DNA of 64,000 nt from Aquipuribacter sp051216895 (GTDB lineage Bacteria > Actinomycetota > Actinomycetes > Actinomycetales > JBBAYJ01), in assembly GCF_051216895.1 (NCBI RefSeq), contig NZ_JBPKAO010000002.1:310001-374000 (forward strand), in the 5' to 3' direction. The notes under the pieces were generated by a model. It did no database searches. It saw only the letters and a list, made by a program, of their open reading frames with translations, and had not been told where the DNA came from. Below, piece after piece: positions 8,996-17,059 of the stretch (position 1 is the stretch's first letter; every line of letters starts with the position of its first letter). The translations under genes were made by a program, and so were the position numbers.

Positions 8996-9720
8996 GCCCC
9001 GGCGGGGGGCTGGGAGGACTTGAGCGCGGCGAGGCGGGACTCGACCTCGATGGTCGTGCCGGCGTCCTCGAGCTCCGCGAACTGGTTGTCGAGGCTGGAC
9101 GCGGCCAGCTCGGCGTTGCCCAGGGCGCGGGCCTCCTCGCGGCGGATCTTGTCCTCGAAGCGGCTGAGCTCGCTGGTCGGGTCGGCGAGGTTGATGCTCT
9201 TGATCGAGTCGTGCATCTGGTTCTGCGCCGTGGCGATCTTCTGCCGCGAGACGAGCTGGTCCCGCTTGGACTTGAGCTCGGTGAGCTTGCCCTTCATGCC
9301 GTCCAGGCCGACGCGCAGCTTGTCGACGACGGCCTGCTGCGACGTGATCTGCGTCGACAGGCCGGACGCGTCGCCCTCGGCCTTGATCTGCCGCTCGATG
9401 GCGATCTTGGCCAGGTTGTCCAGGCGGTCGGCCTCGCCGGCGTTGCCCTGCGTGCGCAGCTGGTCGGCCCGGCCGCTCGCGGCGATGGCCTTGCTGCCCC
9501 AGTCGCGGGCGGCGGCGGCGTCCTCGTCGCGGTCGGCCTCCATCAGGCGGAGGTTGCCGATGGTCTGCGCGACGGCCTGCTCGGCCTCGGTGATGTTGGC
9601 CGTGTAGTCGCGGATCATCTGGTCGAGCATCTTCTGCGGGTCCTCCGCGTTGTCGATGATCGAGTTGATGTTGGCCCGGGCCAGCTGCGAGATGCGACCG
9701 AAGATGGACTGCTGGGACAT
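8992..9720 (-). CDS. pspA: PspA/IM30 (ESCRT-III-like) membrane-stress protein
   Basis: 242 residues, nearly all coiled coil. The N terminus MSQQSIFGRISQLARANINS and then EDPQKMLDQMIRDYTANI are the PspA/Vipp1 hallmarks: an amphipathic helix followed by the long hairpin. Such proteins polymerise on the inner face of damaged membranes to preserve integrity. The ATG has a clear AGGAG ribosome site eight bases upstream, unlike many leaderless genes in this window. It follows the TPM-domain gene by 68 bases and its stop overlaps accE. A TPM-domain protein next to pspA is a recurrent actinobacterial pairing and suggests a joint envelope role. Confidence 0.92.
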   Translation of the reverse strand: MSQQSIFGRISQLARANINSIIDNAEDPQKMLDQMIRDYTANITEAEQAVAQTIGNLRLMEADRDEDAAAARDWGSKAIAASGRADQLRTQGNAGEADRLDNLAKIAIERQIKAEGDASGLSTQITSQQAVVDKLRVGLDGMKGKLTELKSKRDQLVSRQKIATAQNQMHDSIKSINLADPTSELSRFEDKIRREEARALGNAELAASSLDNQFAELEDAGTTIEVESRLAALKSSQPPAGA

Positions 9721-9788
9721 GTGCTCTCCTCCGTGTGGGTGTGACCTGACGTGCCGTACCCGTTCCTGGTGCCGGTGATCGTGTCGCC

Positions 9789-11786
9789 TCAGAAGTCGCC
9801 GCCGAAGCCGCCGCCCCCGCCGAACCCGCCGCCGAAGCCGCCGCCGAACCCGCCGCCGCCGAAGCCGCCGCCCCCACCGCCGCCGCCCCAGCTGCCGCCC
9901 CCGCCGCCCCCGCCGAGCACGCTGCCCAGCAGGACGCCGAGAGCCATGCCGCCGACGTCCACGCCGCCGCGCCGCTGCCCACCGGCGAACGGGCCGCGGT
10001 AGTCGTCGTCGGGGTCGGAGTAGCGGTCGACCTCGCGACGCGCCTCGAGCAGGGCCTGGTCGGCCTCGGCGTCCGCGGCCCGCGCGGCCTGCAGCGCCTC
10101 GACCGGGTCGGCCTGGCCCCGCTGCTCGGCGACGGTCAGCATCTGCCGGGCGTACGCGGCCCGGGTGCGGGGACCGTTGCCCACGGCCCCTCGACGGGTC
10201 GCGATGAAGCGTTCGACCTCCTCGACGTCGGCGCGGGCGGCCGCGATCGCGTGCTGGAGCGCACCCTGGGCCTGGGCCCGGGTGCGACCGGCCTCCGAGA
10301 TGGCCTCCAGGGCCTTGTCGAGCCCGCTGTCGGCCGCCTCGACGCGGCGCAGGACGCCCAGCGGATCGCCGCCGGCCCCGCGCGTCAGGTGCGCCTCGGC
10401 CTCGGCCACCGCGGCGCGGGCGCGCCCGGCCGCACCGGCCAGGTCGTCGTTGCCGCCGCGACCCAGCACGGCGTCGGCCTGGGCCAGGTCGGCGCGCAGG
10501 TCGGCGGTGGCGCCCGGCAGCTGGACGACGGCCTCGTGCAGGTGCCGCTCGATGTCCTGCACGGCCTGCGCCTGGTCCTCGGCCCGGGCCAGGGCGGCCT
10601 CGGCCTCGTGCGCGGCGAGCGCTCCCTCGCCCGCGGTGCCGGCGGCCACCTGGTCGCGCGCCTGGGCGAGTCGCTGGTCGGCGAAGTCGGCGAGCTCCCG
10701 CGCGTGACGGATGTTGTCGCGCACCGGCTCGACGGCCGCGGGGGCGTAGGTGGTCGACAGGCCGGTCAAGGTCCGCTCGGCGGCGTCGATCCGCGTGCGG
10801 ACGGTGCCGGTGCGGGTGCCGAGAGCCGGCAGCAGCGTGGGCAGCGACCGCTCCAGGTCGCGCAGCCGCGTCATGGACTCGGCCTGCGCCTGCAGGGCCT
10901 CGTCGGCCTCCTGGGTGCGGCTCAGCACCGCCACGAGCAGACGACGCCTCTCGACCTCGGGCACCTCGCCCGCGGACATCCGTTCGTCCAGCTGGTGGCG
11001 GGCCGAGAACGCCTCGGTCAGCGCCGCCTTGGCGGTGCCCAGGGCCTTCTGGAACTCCTCGGTCCCGTCCTCGCCGAACTGGGCGCGCGCGAAGGCGAGC
11101 TCCTGCTCGGACTCCCGCAGCGCCTCGTCGCCGGCGAGCAGCGCCGAGCCGGCCCGCTGCTCCAGCTCGGGCGTCGGCAGGGTCTCCCAGCCGCTCTGGC
11201 CGCGGCGCTGGGCCACCTCGTGCGCGGGCAGGGCGGGCTTGCGCCGGTTCGCCATCGCGAGCAGCCCGAGGATCACCACGAACCCGACGACCCCGATGAC
11301 CAGGAACACCAGGAGGGTGCCGAACCCGCTGCCGCCGCCGTCGTCCGGCTGCTGCTGGACCGGGGCCCCGGGCGCACCGCCGTCGGCCTGCACGACCTCG
11401 ACGAGCTGGTCGGCGGTGGCGACCACGGCACCGTCCCAGTCGTCGGCGGCCAGCTGCTCGGTCAGGGCGGTCTGGACCGACTGGACCTCGGGCAGGTTGA
11501 GCGACGACGGCGGCTCGAAGTAGTACTCCCGGTCGTCGACCGCGACGGCGAGGACGGCGTCGGCGCCGCTGAAGCCCGACAGGCTCCCGGTCTCCGCCAC
11601 CCAGTCCTGGCTGTCGACGCCGTCGAAGGTGTCGACGTAGACGACGTACAGCTCGACGTCCGTCTCCTCGCCGACCCGGGCCACCGCGGCCTCGGCGGCC
11701 GGGACGTTTAGGACGCCGGCCGAGTCCGTCACGGGTCCGGTCAGCGGCGACGGCGGTTCTGCGGGTATCCCCCGAAATGCACTCAC
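9789..11786 (-). CDS. TPM-domain (YgcG-like) membrane protein with coiled-coil and Gly-rich tail
   Basis: 665 residues. Residues 15-140 form the TPM phosphatase-like domain (VTDSAGVL..., DVELYVVYVDTFDG). One membrane helix follows at about 157-180 (GTLLVFLVIGVVGFVVILGL) and ends in Arg-Arg-Lys, which predicts N-out topology. Then comes a long Ala/Glu-rich coiled coil to about 610, and a C-terminal tail of Gly with Phe/Trp. Oddly there is no N-terminal signal peptide, although most TPM proteins have one; GTG 11786 has a strong GGGAGG nine bases upstream, so the start seems right. First gene of the set leading into pspA. Confidence 0.82.
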   Translation of the reverse strand: MSAFRGIPAEPPSPLTGPVTDSAGVLNVPAAEAAVARVGEETDVELYVVYVDTFDGVDSQDWVAETGSLSGFSGADAVLAVAVDDREYYFEPPSSLNLPEVQSVQTALTEQLAADDWDGAVVATADQLVEVVQADGGAPGAPVQQQPDDGGGSGFGTLLVFLVIGVVGFVVILGLLAMANRRKPALPAHEVAQRRGQSGWETLPTPELEQRAGSALLAGDEALRESEQELAFARAQFGEDGTEEFQKALGTAKAALTEAFSARHQLDERMSAGEVPEVERRRLLVAVLSRTQEADEALQAQAESMTRLRDLERSLPTLLPALGTRTGTVRTRIDAAERTLTGLSTTYAPAAVEPVRDNIRHARELADFADQRLAQARDQVAAGTAGEGALAAHEAEAALARAEDQAQAVQDIERHLHEAVVQLPGATADLRADLAQADAVLGRGGNDDLAGAAGRARAAVAEAEAHLTRGAGGDPLGVLRRVEAADSGLDKALEAISEAGRTRAQAQGALQHAIAAARADVEEVERFIATRRGAVGNGPRTRAAYARQMLTVAEQRGQADPVEALQAARAADAEADQALLEARREVDRYSDPDDDYRGPFAGGQRRGGVDVGGMALGVLLGSVLGGGGGGGSWGGGGGGGGFGGGGFGGGFGGGFGGGGGFGGDF

Positions 11787-11886
11787 GCGTCAGATCCTCC
11801 CAGCACGACGTGCCAACGTCCCTGGGGGTGCCCGTAGTGCCCGGGACCCCCCGGGTGGTCCTCTCGACGTCCCCCGGCGTCGGTCA

Positions 11887-13533
11887 TCACAGCGGGATGT
11901 TGCCGTGCTTCTTGGGCGGCAGGGTCTCCCGCTTGTGCCGCAGCAGCCGCAGCGCCTTGGTGATCTCGACCCGGGTCCGCGACGGCTCGATGACGGCGTC
12001 GACGTACCCGCGCTCCGCCGCGACGTAGGGGTTGGCCAGGGTGTCCTCGTACTCGGTGATCTTCTGCGCGCGCACCGCGTCGACGTCCTCGCCCGCCGCG
12101 GCGGCCTCGGCCAGCACGTTGCGGTAGAGGATGTTGGCCGCGCCCTGCGCCCCCATGACCGCGATCTGGGCCGTGGGCCAGGCCAGGTTGAGGTCGGCGC
12201 CCAGGTGCTTGGAGCCCATGACGCAGTAGGCCCCGCCGTAGGCCTTGCGCGTGATGACGGTGAGCAGCGGCACGGTCGCCTCGGCGTAGGCGTACAGCAG
12301 CTTGGCGCCGCGGCGGATGATGCCGTTCCACTCCTGGTCGGTGCCCGGCAGGAACCCCGGCACGTCCACGAAGGTGAGCACGGGCACGTTGAACGCGTCG
12401 CAGGTCCGCACGAACCGGGCGGCCTTCTCGCTGGCGTCGATGTCCAGGGTGCCGGCCAGCTGCATCGGCTGGTTGGCCACGATTCCCACCGGGTGCCCGT
12501 CGACCCGGGCGAACCCGCACAGGATGTTGGGCGCGAACAGCGGCTGCGTCTCCAGGAAGTGCCCGTCGTCCACGACCGTCTCGATGACGGTGTGCATGTC
12601 GTAGGGCTGGTTGGCCGAGTCCGGGATCAGCGTGTCCAGGACCAGGTCCTCCTCGCGCGCCTCGGTCGCGGCGGGGTCGTCGGCGGGCTCGGCGACCGGC
12701 GGGGTCTCGAGGTTGTTGGCCGGCAGGAACGACAGCAGGTCCTTGACGTACTCGATCGCGTCGTCCTCGTCGCTGCCCATGTAGTGCGCGTTGCCGGAGC
12801 GGCTGTTGTGGGTGCGCGCCCCGCCCAGCTCCTCCATGGCCACGTCCTCGCCGGTCACCGTCTTGATGACGTCCGGGCCGGTGATGAACATGTGCGAGGT
12901 CTGGTCGACCATGACGGTGAAGTCGGTGATCGCGGGGGAGTAGACCGCGCCGCCGGCGCAGGGCCCGAGCACGAGGCTGATCTGCGGCACGACGCCCGAG
13001 GCGTGGACGTTGCGCCGGAAGATCTCGGCGTACAGGCCGAGCGCCACGACGCCCTCCTGGATGCGGGCGCCGCCGGAGTCGTTGATGCCGACCACGGGGC
13101 AGCCGACCCGGGCGGCCAGGTCCATCACCTTGACGATCTTCTCGCCGAAGACCTGCCCCAGGCTGCCGCCGAACACCGTGAAGTCCTGCGCGAACACGCA
13201 CACCTGCCGGCCGTCGACCGTGCCGTACCCGGTGACGACGCCGTCGCCGTAGGGCCGGTTGGCCTCCATGCCGAACGTGGTGCTGCGGTGCCGGGCGAGC
13301 TCGTCGAGCTCGGTGAACGAACCGGGGTCCAGCAGCGCGTCGATGCGCTCCCGGGCCGTCTTCTTGCCCTTGGCGTGCTGCTTGTCCACCGCCCGGGCGG
13401 ATCCGGCGTGCACGGCCTCGTCGGTCCGTCGTCGCAGGTCCGCGAGCTTGCCCGCGGTGGTGTGGATGTCCGGGGCGTCGGTGGCCGGACCGTCGGTGGT
13501 CGGGCCCGTGGTGGTGGCTTCGTCGCGCTGCAC
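11887..13533 (-). CDS. accD5: Propionyl-CoA/acyl-CoA carboxylase beta subunit (AccD5/PccB-like)
   Basis: 548 residues. Carboxyltransferase making methylmalonyl-CoA from propionyl-CoA in close homologues. Motifs: KKTARERIDALLDPGSF, GINDSGGARIQEGV, GPCAGGAVYSPAITDF, VDVPGFLPGTDQEWNGIIR, RKAYGGAYCVMGSKHLGAD and the family C terminus PPKKHGNIPL. It is much closer to PccB/AccD5 than the beta subunit at 756-2357. Start GTG 13533 has a TAGGCT box eight bases upstream, supporting a leaderless mRNA; upstream in-frame ORF sequence is shadow. Divergent from birA, whose product biotinylates the carboxylase partner. The biotin-carrying alpha subunit is not in the window. Confidence 0.93.
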   Translation of the reverse strand: MQRDEATTTGPTTDGPATDAPDIHTTAGKLADLRRRTDEAVHAGSARAVDKQHAKGKKTARERIDALLDPGSFTELDELARHRSTTFGMEANRPYGDGVVTGYGTVDGRQVCVFAQDFTVFGGSLGQVFGEKIVKVMDLAARVGCPVVGINDSGGARIQEGVVALGLYAEIFRRNVHASGVVPQISLVLGPCAGGAVYSPAITDFTVMVDQTSHMFITGPDVIKTVTGEDVAMEELGGARTHNSRSGNAHYMGSDEDDAIEYVKDLLSFLPANNLETPPVAEPADDPAATEAREEDLVLDTLIPDSANQPYDMHTVIETVVDDGHFLETQPLFAPNILCGFARVDGHPVGIVANQPMQLAGTLDIDASEKAARFVRTCDAFNVPVLTFVDVPGFLPGTDQEWNGIIRRGAKLLYAYAEATVPLLTVITRKAYGGAYCVMGSKHLGADLNLAWPTAQIAVMGAQGAANILYRNVLAEAAAAGEDVDAVRAQKITEYEDTLANPYVAAERGYVDAVIEPSRTRVEITKALRLLRHKRETLPPKKHGNIPL

Positions 13534-13628
13534 GAGGACGGAGCCTAGCGAGCCCGACCCGCCCCGGCGGCGCCTCCAGGTGCTCACCCCCGGCGTCGGG
13601 GCCCGGCTGCGGCGGTACGGTGCCCGCC
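13534..13628. promoter_or_regulatory. Divergent promoter region accD5 / birA
   Basis: 95 bases between two divergent genes. On the minus strand TAGGCT (13547 down to 13542) lies eight bases before the accD5 GTG. On the plus strand TACGGT (13616-13621) lies seven bases before the birA ATG. Both fit -10 hexamers of leaderless transcripts. No convincing -35 elements or operator palindrome were recognised. Confidence 0.5.
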
Positions 13629-14689
13629 ATGGGTTGGCCGGTGCAGGTGGTGGGGACCACCGGCTCCACCAACTCCGACCTGGCGGCGCGCGCCCGGGCG
13701 GGGGAACGCGGTCCCGCGGTGCTGGCGGCCCGCGCCCAGACCGCGGGTCGGGGTCGGCTGGGCCGTCGGTGGCAGAGCCCGCCCGGTGCCTCGCTGGCGG
13801 TGTCGGTGCTGTGGTCGCCGCCCGCACCCCAGTCCGCGTGGACCTGGGTGCCCATGGTCGTCGGCCTCGGGGTGCTGGACGGTCTGGCCGGGTTGGGTGT
13901 CCAGGCGCGTCTCAAGTGGCCCAACGACGTCGTGGTCGTGACGGAGGAAACGGCGGTCGGGGCCGACGGACCGGACGCCCCGGACGAGGTCGCAGGTGCC
14001 CCCGACGCCGTCGTGGGAGCCCTGTCCGGCCTGGCCAAGCTGGCCGGGATCCTCGTCGACGTGGTCACCGGTCCGACCGGGCCCGTCGTCGTGGCCGGCG
14101 TCGGGGTCAACCTCCTGCCCCCCGACCTGCCCCCCGACCTGCCGCCCGACCTGCCGCCGGACGCGCCGGCGCCCCCGGGGCCCACGCCCCGGGCGGCGTC
14201 GCTGCAGCAGCTCCTGCCGGCCGGGTCGGCACCGACGGGCCAGGAGGGCGGCTTCGAGCGGGCCCTGGTCGCCGTCGTCGCCGGCCTGGAGCACCGGCTC
14301 ACGGGCTGGGGCGAGGACCCCGACGGCCCGTCGACCCGGGCCGACTACGTCGCGGCCTGCAGCACGCTGGGGCGTCAGGTGCGGGTGAGCACCCCCGCCG
14401 GTCCCCGGGACGGTCGGGGGGGGGGGGTANCTTCGAGCGGGCCCTGGTCGCCGTCGTCGCCGGCCTGGAGCACCGGCTCACGGGCTGGGGCGAGGACCCC
14501 GACGGCCCGTCGACCCGGGCCGACTACGTCGCGGCCTGCAGCACGCTGGGGCGTCAGGTGCGGGTGAGCACCCCCGCCGGTCCCCGGGACGGTCGGGCGG
14601 TCGACGTCGACCGCAGCGGGGCGCTGGTCCTCGACACCGCCGACGGCCCGGTCACCGTGTCCGCGGGCGACGTGGAGCACGTCCGGTGA
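13629..14689 (+). CDS. birA: Biotin-[acetyl-CoA-carboxylase] ligase, frame broken by an assembly duplication
   Basis: BirA activates biotin with ATP and attaches it to the carboxylase biotin-carrier domain. Seen: GTTGSTNSDLAARAR, QTAGRGRLGRRW, the KWPNDV motif, KLAGILVDV and the VVVAGVGVNL strand, then the small C-terminal domain ending GDVEHVR. No N-terminal DNA-binding domain, so a stand-alone ligase. As given, the frame shifts at 14419-14430 where a G run and one N are followed by an exact copy of the preceding 167 bases. Removing 179 bases restores a single 293-residue ORF from ATG 13629 to TGA 14687. Start supported by TACGGT seven bases upstream. Its stop overlaps the cyclase start (GTGA). 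Confidence 0.9.
14115..14162 (+). repeat. Four 12-base tandem units inside birA
   Basis: Units of the form CTG-CCN-CCN-GAC repeat four times and encode Leu-Pro-Pro-Asp four times. The repeat lies between the VVVAGVGVNL strand and the C-terminal domain, in a loop region that is short in most BirA proteins, so it looks like a slippage-generated linker expansion without effect on the catalytic core. Confidence 0.75.
14252..14597 (+). repeat. Perfect 167-base direct repeat around an N: probable assembly artefact
   Basis: Bases 14252-14418 are repeated without difference at 14431-14597. The copies are separated by a run of G, the bases TA and a single N at 14430. The second copy is in another frame (offset 179), which breaks birA. 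An exact copy of contig-end sequence on both sides of an N is what unmerged overlapping contigs give; the G run suggests low-quality read ends. Confidence 0.9.
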
Positions 14690-15651
14690 GCGCCGCGACG
14701 CAACCGGGGCGGGACCCGTCGAGCCAGCGTCTGACCCCCCGCGAGGCCGCCCGCGCCGCCGGGGTCTCGCAGCTCAGCGCGCGCAAGCTGTTCCGGGCCC
14801 TCGGCTACGCGGACTCCGAGGACCTGCCCGCGGTGGGCGGGGCCGAGCTGCAGGCGCTGCGGATGGCCTCGGGCCTGGTCCGGGACGGGGTGCTGGACGA
14901 GCAGACCGTCCTCAACCTGAGCCGCGCCGTGGGGCGGTCGATGGACCGGCTGGCCACCTGGCAGGTGGAGACCGTGGCCGAGCGGGTCGACGGCGACCGG
15001 GACGCCACCGTGGAGCTGCTGCGCCGGGCCGCCCCGAACCTGGAGGAGCTGGTGGTGCTGGTCTGGCGACGGCTGCTCGACGACGCCGTCGACCGGGTCC
15101 TGGTCCCGGCGGGCGAGGTGTTCGAGCGGGCCGTGGGCTTCGCCGACGTCGTGGGCTGGACCCAGGTCGTGCAGAGCCTGGACGAGCCCGAGCTGGCCGA
15201 CCTGGTCCGCCGTTTCGGCGACGTGGCCGGCGACGCGATCGCCGACCACGGCGGCCGGGTGATCAAGACGGTCGGCGACGAGGTGATGTTCTCCGCCCGC
15301 AGCCCCGGCGACGCCGCGCTCACGGCCCTGGACCTGACCACGGCGTTCGTGGACGACCCGCTGGTGCCCGGGGTGCGCGTCGGGTTCGCCCACGGGCCGG
15401 TCGTGGCCCGCCTGGGCGACCTGTTCGGCACCACGGTCAACCTGGCCGCCCGCGTCTCGCGGCTGGCCGGGGCCGGGGAGGTGCTGACCGACGCGACGAC
15501 CGCGGGGCTCCTGACCGGGACGCAGGGGCTCCGGCTGCGCACGCTGGGCACCCGGCAGGTCCGAGGCGTCGGCACGGTGCCCCTGGTGTCGGTCGAGTCG
15601 CCCTCGCGCCGCGAGGGCGGCGCCGGGTACGCCCCGGGCGAGCACGGATGA
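14686..15651 (+). CDS. Class III adenylate/guanylate cyclase
   Basis: 321 residues. The C-terminal half is a class III cyclase catalytic domain: FADVVGWT (first metal Asp near residue 150), HGGRVIKTVGDEVMFSARS (substrate Lys and second metal Asp) and NLAARVSRLAGAGEVLTD (transition-state Asn/Arg). The key residues for a self-complementing homodimer that makes cAMP are present. The N-terminal ~130 residues (LTPREAARAAGVSQLSARKL..., FRALGYAD) resemble the helical regulatory domain of mycobacterial Rv1264/Rv2212-type cyclases, which is pH or fatty-acid responsive there. No membrane helix. GTG 14686 sits in a GTGA overlap with birA, coupling cAMP production to biotin ligase translation. Confidence 0.9.
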   Translation: MSAATQPGRDPSSQRLTPREAARAAGVSQLSARKLFRALGYADSEDLPAVGGAELQALRMASGLVRDGVLDEQTVLNLSRAVGRSMDRLATWQVETVAERVDGDRDATVELLRRAAPNLEELVVLVWRRLLDDAVDRVLVPAGEVFERAVGFADVVGWTQVVQSLDEPELADLVRRFGDVAGDAIADHGGRVIKTVGDEVMFSARSPGDAALTALDLTTAFVDDPLVPGVRVGFAHGPVVARLGDLFGTTVNLAARVSRLAGAGEVLTDATTAGLLTGTQGLRLRTLGTRQVRGVGTVPLVSVESPSRREGGAGYAPGEHG

Positions 15652-15688
15652 CGACCGCACGACCGACCAGCAGCAGACGGAGGAAGCA

Positions 15689-16489
15689 GTGAGCGAGCAG
15701 TGGGTCCGACTCGTGGACGAGGACGAGCACGGGCACGTGGTGTCCCTGGTCCTGGACCGGCCCGGGGCCCGGAACGCCATCTCGGTCGAGATGGCCCGTC
15801 AGGTCGCGGCGGCGACGACCGAGCTGTCGGGCCGGGCCGGCCTGCGGGCCGTCGTGCTGCGGTCCAGCCGCGACGACGCGTTCTGCGTGGGGGCCGACCT
15901 CAAGGAGCGCCGGGACGCCACCGAGGCCGACCTGCTGGGCGCCCGGGCCACCAACCGGGCCTGCTACGGCGGTGTCCTGGGCCTGCCCGTGCCGGTCGTA
16001 GCCGCGGTCACCGGCTACGCGCTGGGCGGGGGCTGCGAGCTGGCGCTGTCGTGCGACCTGCTGGTCGGGGACGCCGCGACCGTCATCGGCCTGCCCGAGG
16101 TCGGGGTGGGGCTGATCCCCGGCGGCGGTGGCACGCAGCTGGCCGTCCGGCGCCTCGGCAGCGGCCGGGCCGCGGACCTGGTCCTCACGGGGCGACGGGT
16201 CGACGGGACGGAGGCCTACCGGATGGGCCTGCTGGACCGGCTCGCCGAGCCCGGTCAGGTCGACCCCGTGGCCCTCGAGCTGGCCCGGACGATGGCGACG
16301 CGTTCGCCCACGTCGGTCCGCGCCGCCAAGGCGGCGATGCGGGCCGGGGCCGACCTGCCGCTGGCCGAGGGCCTCGAGGTCGAGGACGCCGCCTGGCGCG
16401 GTGTCGTGCCCGGGCCGGACCGGGTCGAGGGCATCGCCGCGTTCGTCGACAAGCGGGACCCGCGCTGGGTGGACCCTCAGCCGTCCTGA
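15689..16489 (+). CDS. Enoyl-CoA hydratase/isomerase family protein
   Basis: 266 residues, full crotonase fold. Both catalytic glutamates of true hydratases are present: in GYALGGGCELALSCDLLVG and in GLPEVGVGLIPGGGGTQ. The oxyanion-hole segment FCVGADLKER and the C-terminal TSVRAAKAAMR are also typical. It should hydrate trans-2-enoyl-CoA in beta-oxidation or branched-chain degradation. Start GTG 15689 has GGAGGA five bases upstream, so it is a leadered start 37 bases after the cyclase. It ends convergently with gtrA, overlapping it by 13 bases. Confidence 0.9.
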   Translation: MSEQWVRLVDEDEHGHVVSLVLDRPGARNAISVEMARQVAAATTELSGRAGLRAVVLRSSRDDAFCVGADLKERRDATEADLLGARATNRACYGGVLGLPVPVVAAVTGYALGGGCELALSCDLLVGDAATVIGLPEVGVGLIPGGGGTQLAVRRLGSGRAADLVLTGRRVDGTEAYRMGLLDRLAEPGQVDPVALELARTMATRSPTSVRAAKAAMRAGADLPLAEGLEVEDAAWRGVVPGPDRVEGIAAFVDKRDPRWVDPQPS

Positions 16490-16491
16490 GG
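16475..16491. terminator. Inverted repeat holding both stop codons of the hydratase/gtrA pair
   Basis: CCTCAG-CCGTC-CTGAGG: six-base perfect arms with a five-base loop. The TGA of the hydratase is in the right arm and the complement of the gtrA stop is in the left arm. No T tract. Likely a weak bidirectional terminator; one of four with the same design in this window. Confidence 0.5.
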
Positions 16492-17022
16492 TCGCGGCGC
16501 GGGCGGCGAGGTGACGGCCACCGCGTCGACGGTGCCCGCGTCGTCCCCGGCGCCGGTCGGGGGCAGGGTGCGGTTCTCGTTGAACACCACCGTGCGGTAC
16601 ATGAGGAACCGGAACAGCGTCCCCATGGCCAGACCGACGACGTTGGCCGCGATGTTGTCCGCGACCGGCGACGTCAGGCCGAGGACGTAGCGGGACACCG
16701 CCAGCGGCACCAGCGCGAGCAGCAGGCCTCCCACGTTGACCACGACGAACAGGAACAGCTCCCGCGGGACCGCCGAGCGGCGTCGTCGGCGGAACGTCCA
16801 CCACCGGTTGCCCATCCAGGCGACCATCGTGGCCACCGCGACCGAGATCACCTTGGCCGTCAGGGGCTTGCCGTCCAGCACCGGGTCGTCGCCCACGTGC
16901 AGCAGCAGGTTGAACACGCCCAGGTCGACGACGTAGGCGACGGCGCCGACGACGCCGAACTTGAGGCCTTCGCGCACGACGAGGGCAAGGGCGCCGTGGA
17001 TCGCGGCGTAGAGACGACGCAC
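16477..17022 (-). CDS. GtrA-like membrane protein
   Basis: 181 residues with four membrane helices (FGVVGAVAYVVDLGVFNLLL; VISVAVATMVAWMGNRWW; FLFVVVNVGGLLLALVPLAV; ADNIAANVVGLAMGTLFRFL), the GtrA domain pattern, ending YRTVVFNEN plus a disordered tail. GtrA proteins are thought to move undecaprenyl-linked sugars or assist cell-surface glycosylation; in mycobacteria the equivalent sits beside purK (Rv3277). Start GTG 17022 is set by TACGGT six bases upstream. Divergent from purK, convergent with the hydratase. Confidence 0.88.
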   Translation of the reverse strand: MRRLYAAIHGALALVVREGLKFGVVGAVAYVVDLGVFNLLLHVGDDPVLDGKPLTAKVISVAVATMVAWMGNRWWTFRRRRRSAVPRELFLFVVVNVGGLLLALVPLAVSRYVLGLTSPVADNIAANVVGLAMGTLFRFLMYRTVVFNENRTLPPTGAGDDAGTVDAVAVTSPPAPRPQDG

Positions 17023-17059
17023 CGCACCACCGTACGGGACGGCTGCGTAGGCTCCTGCC
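17023..17059. promoter_or_regulatory. Compact divergent promoter gtrA / purK
   Basis: Only 37 bases separate the two start codons. Minus strand: TACGGT (17034 down to 17029) six bases before gtrA. Plus strand: TAGGCT (17048-17053) six bases before purK. With both -10 boxes inside 25 bases, each -35 region would lie in or beyond the opposite gene, so the two promoters should interfere with one another. Confidence 0.55.

Noticed and set aside
9795..9930. GC-rich repeat near the end of the TPM gene as a CRISPR or mobile element
   Set aside because: It encodes the Gly-rich tail usual for this family; no repeat-spacer structure.
14252..14597. Genuine tandem duplication inside birA
   Set aside because: Exact identity, an N and a homopolymer run at the join, and restored frame on removal all favour an assembly error.
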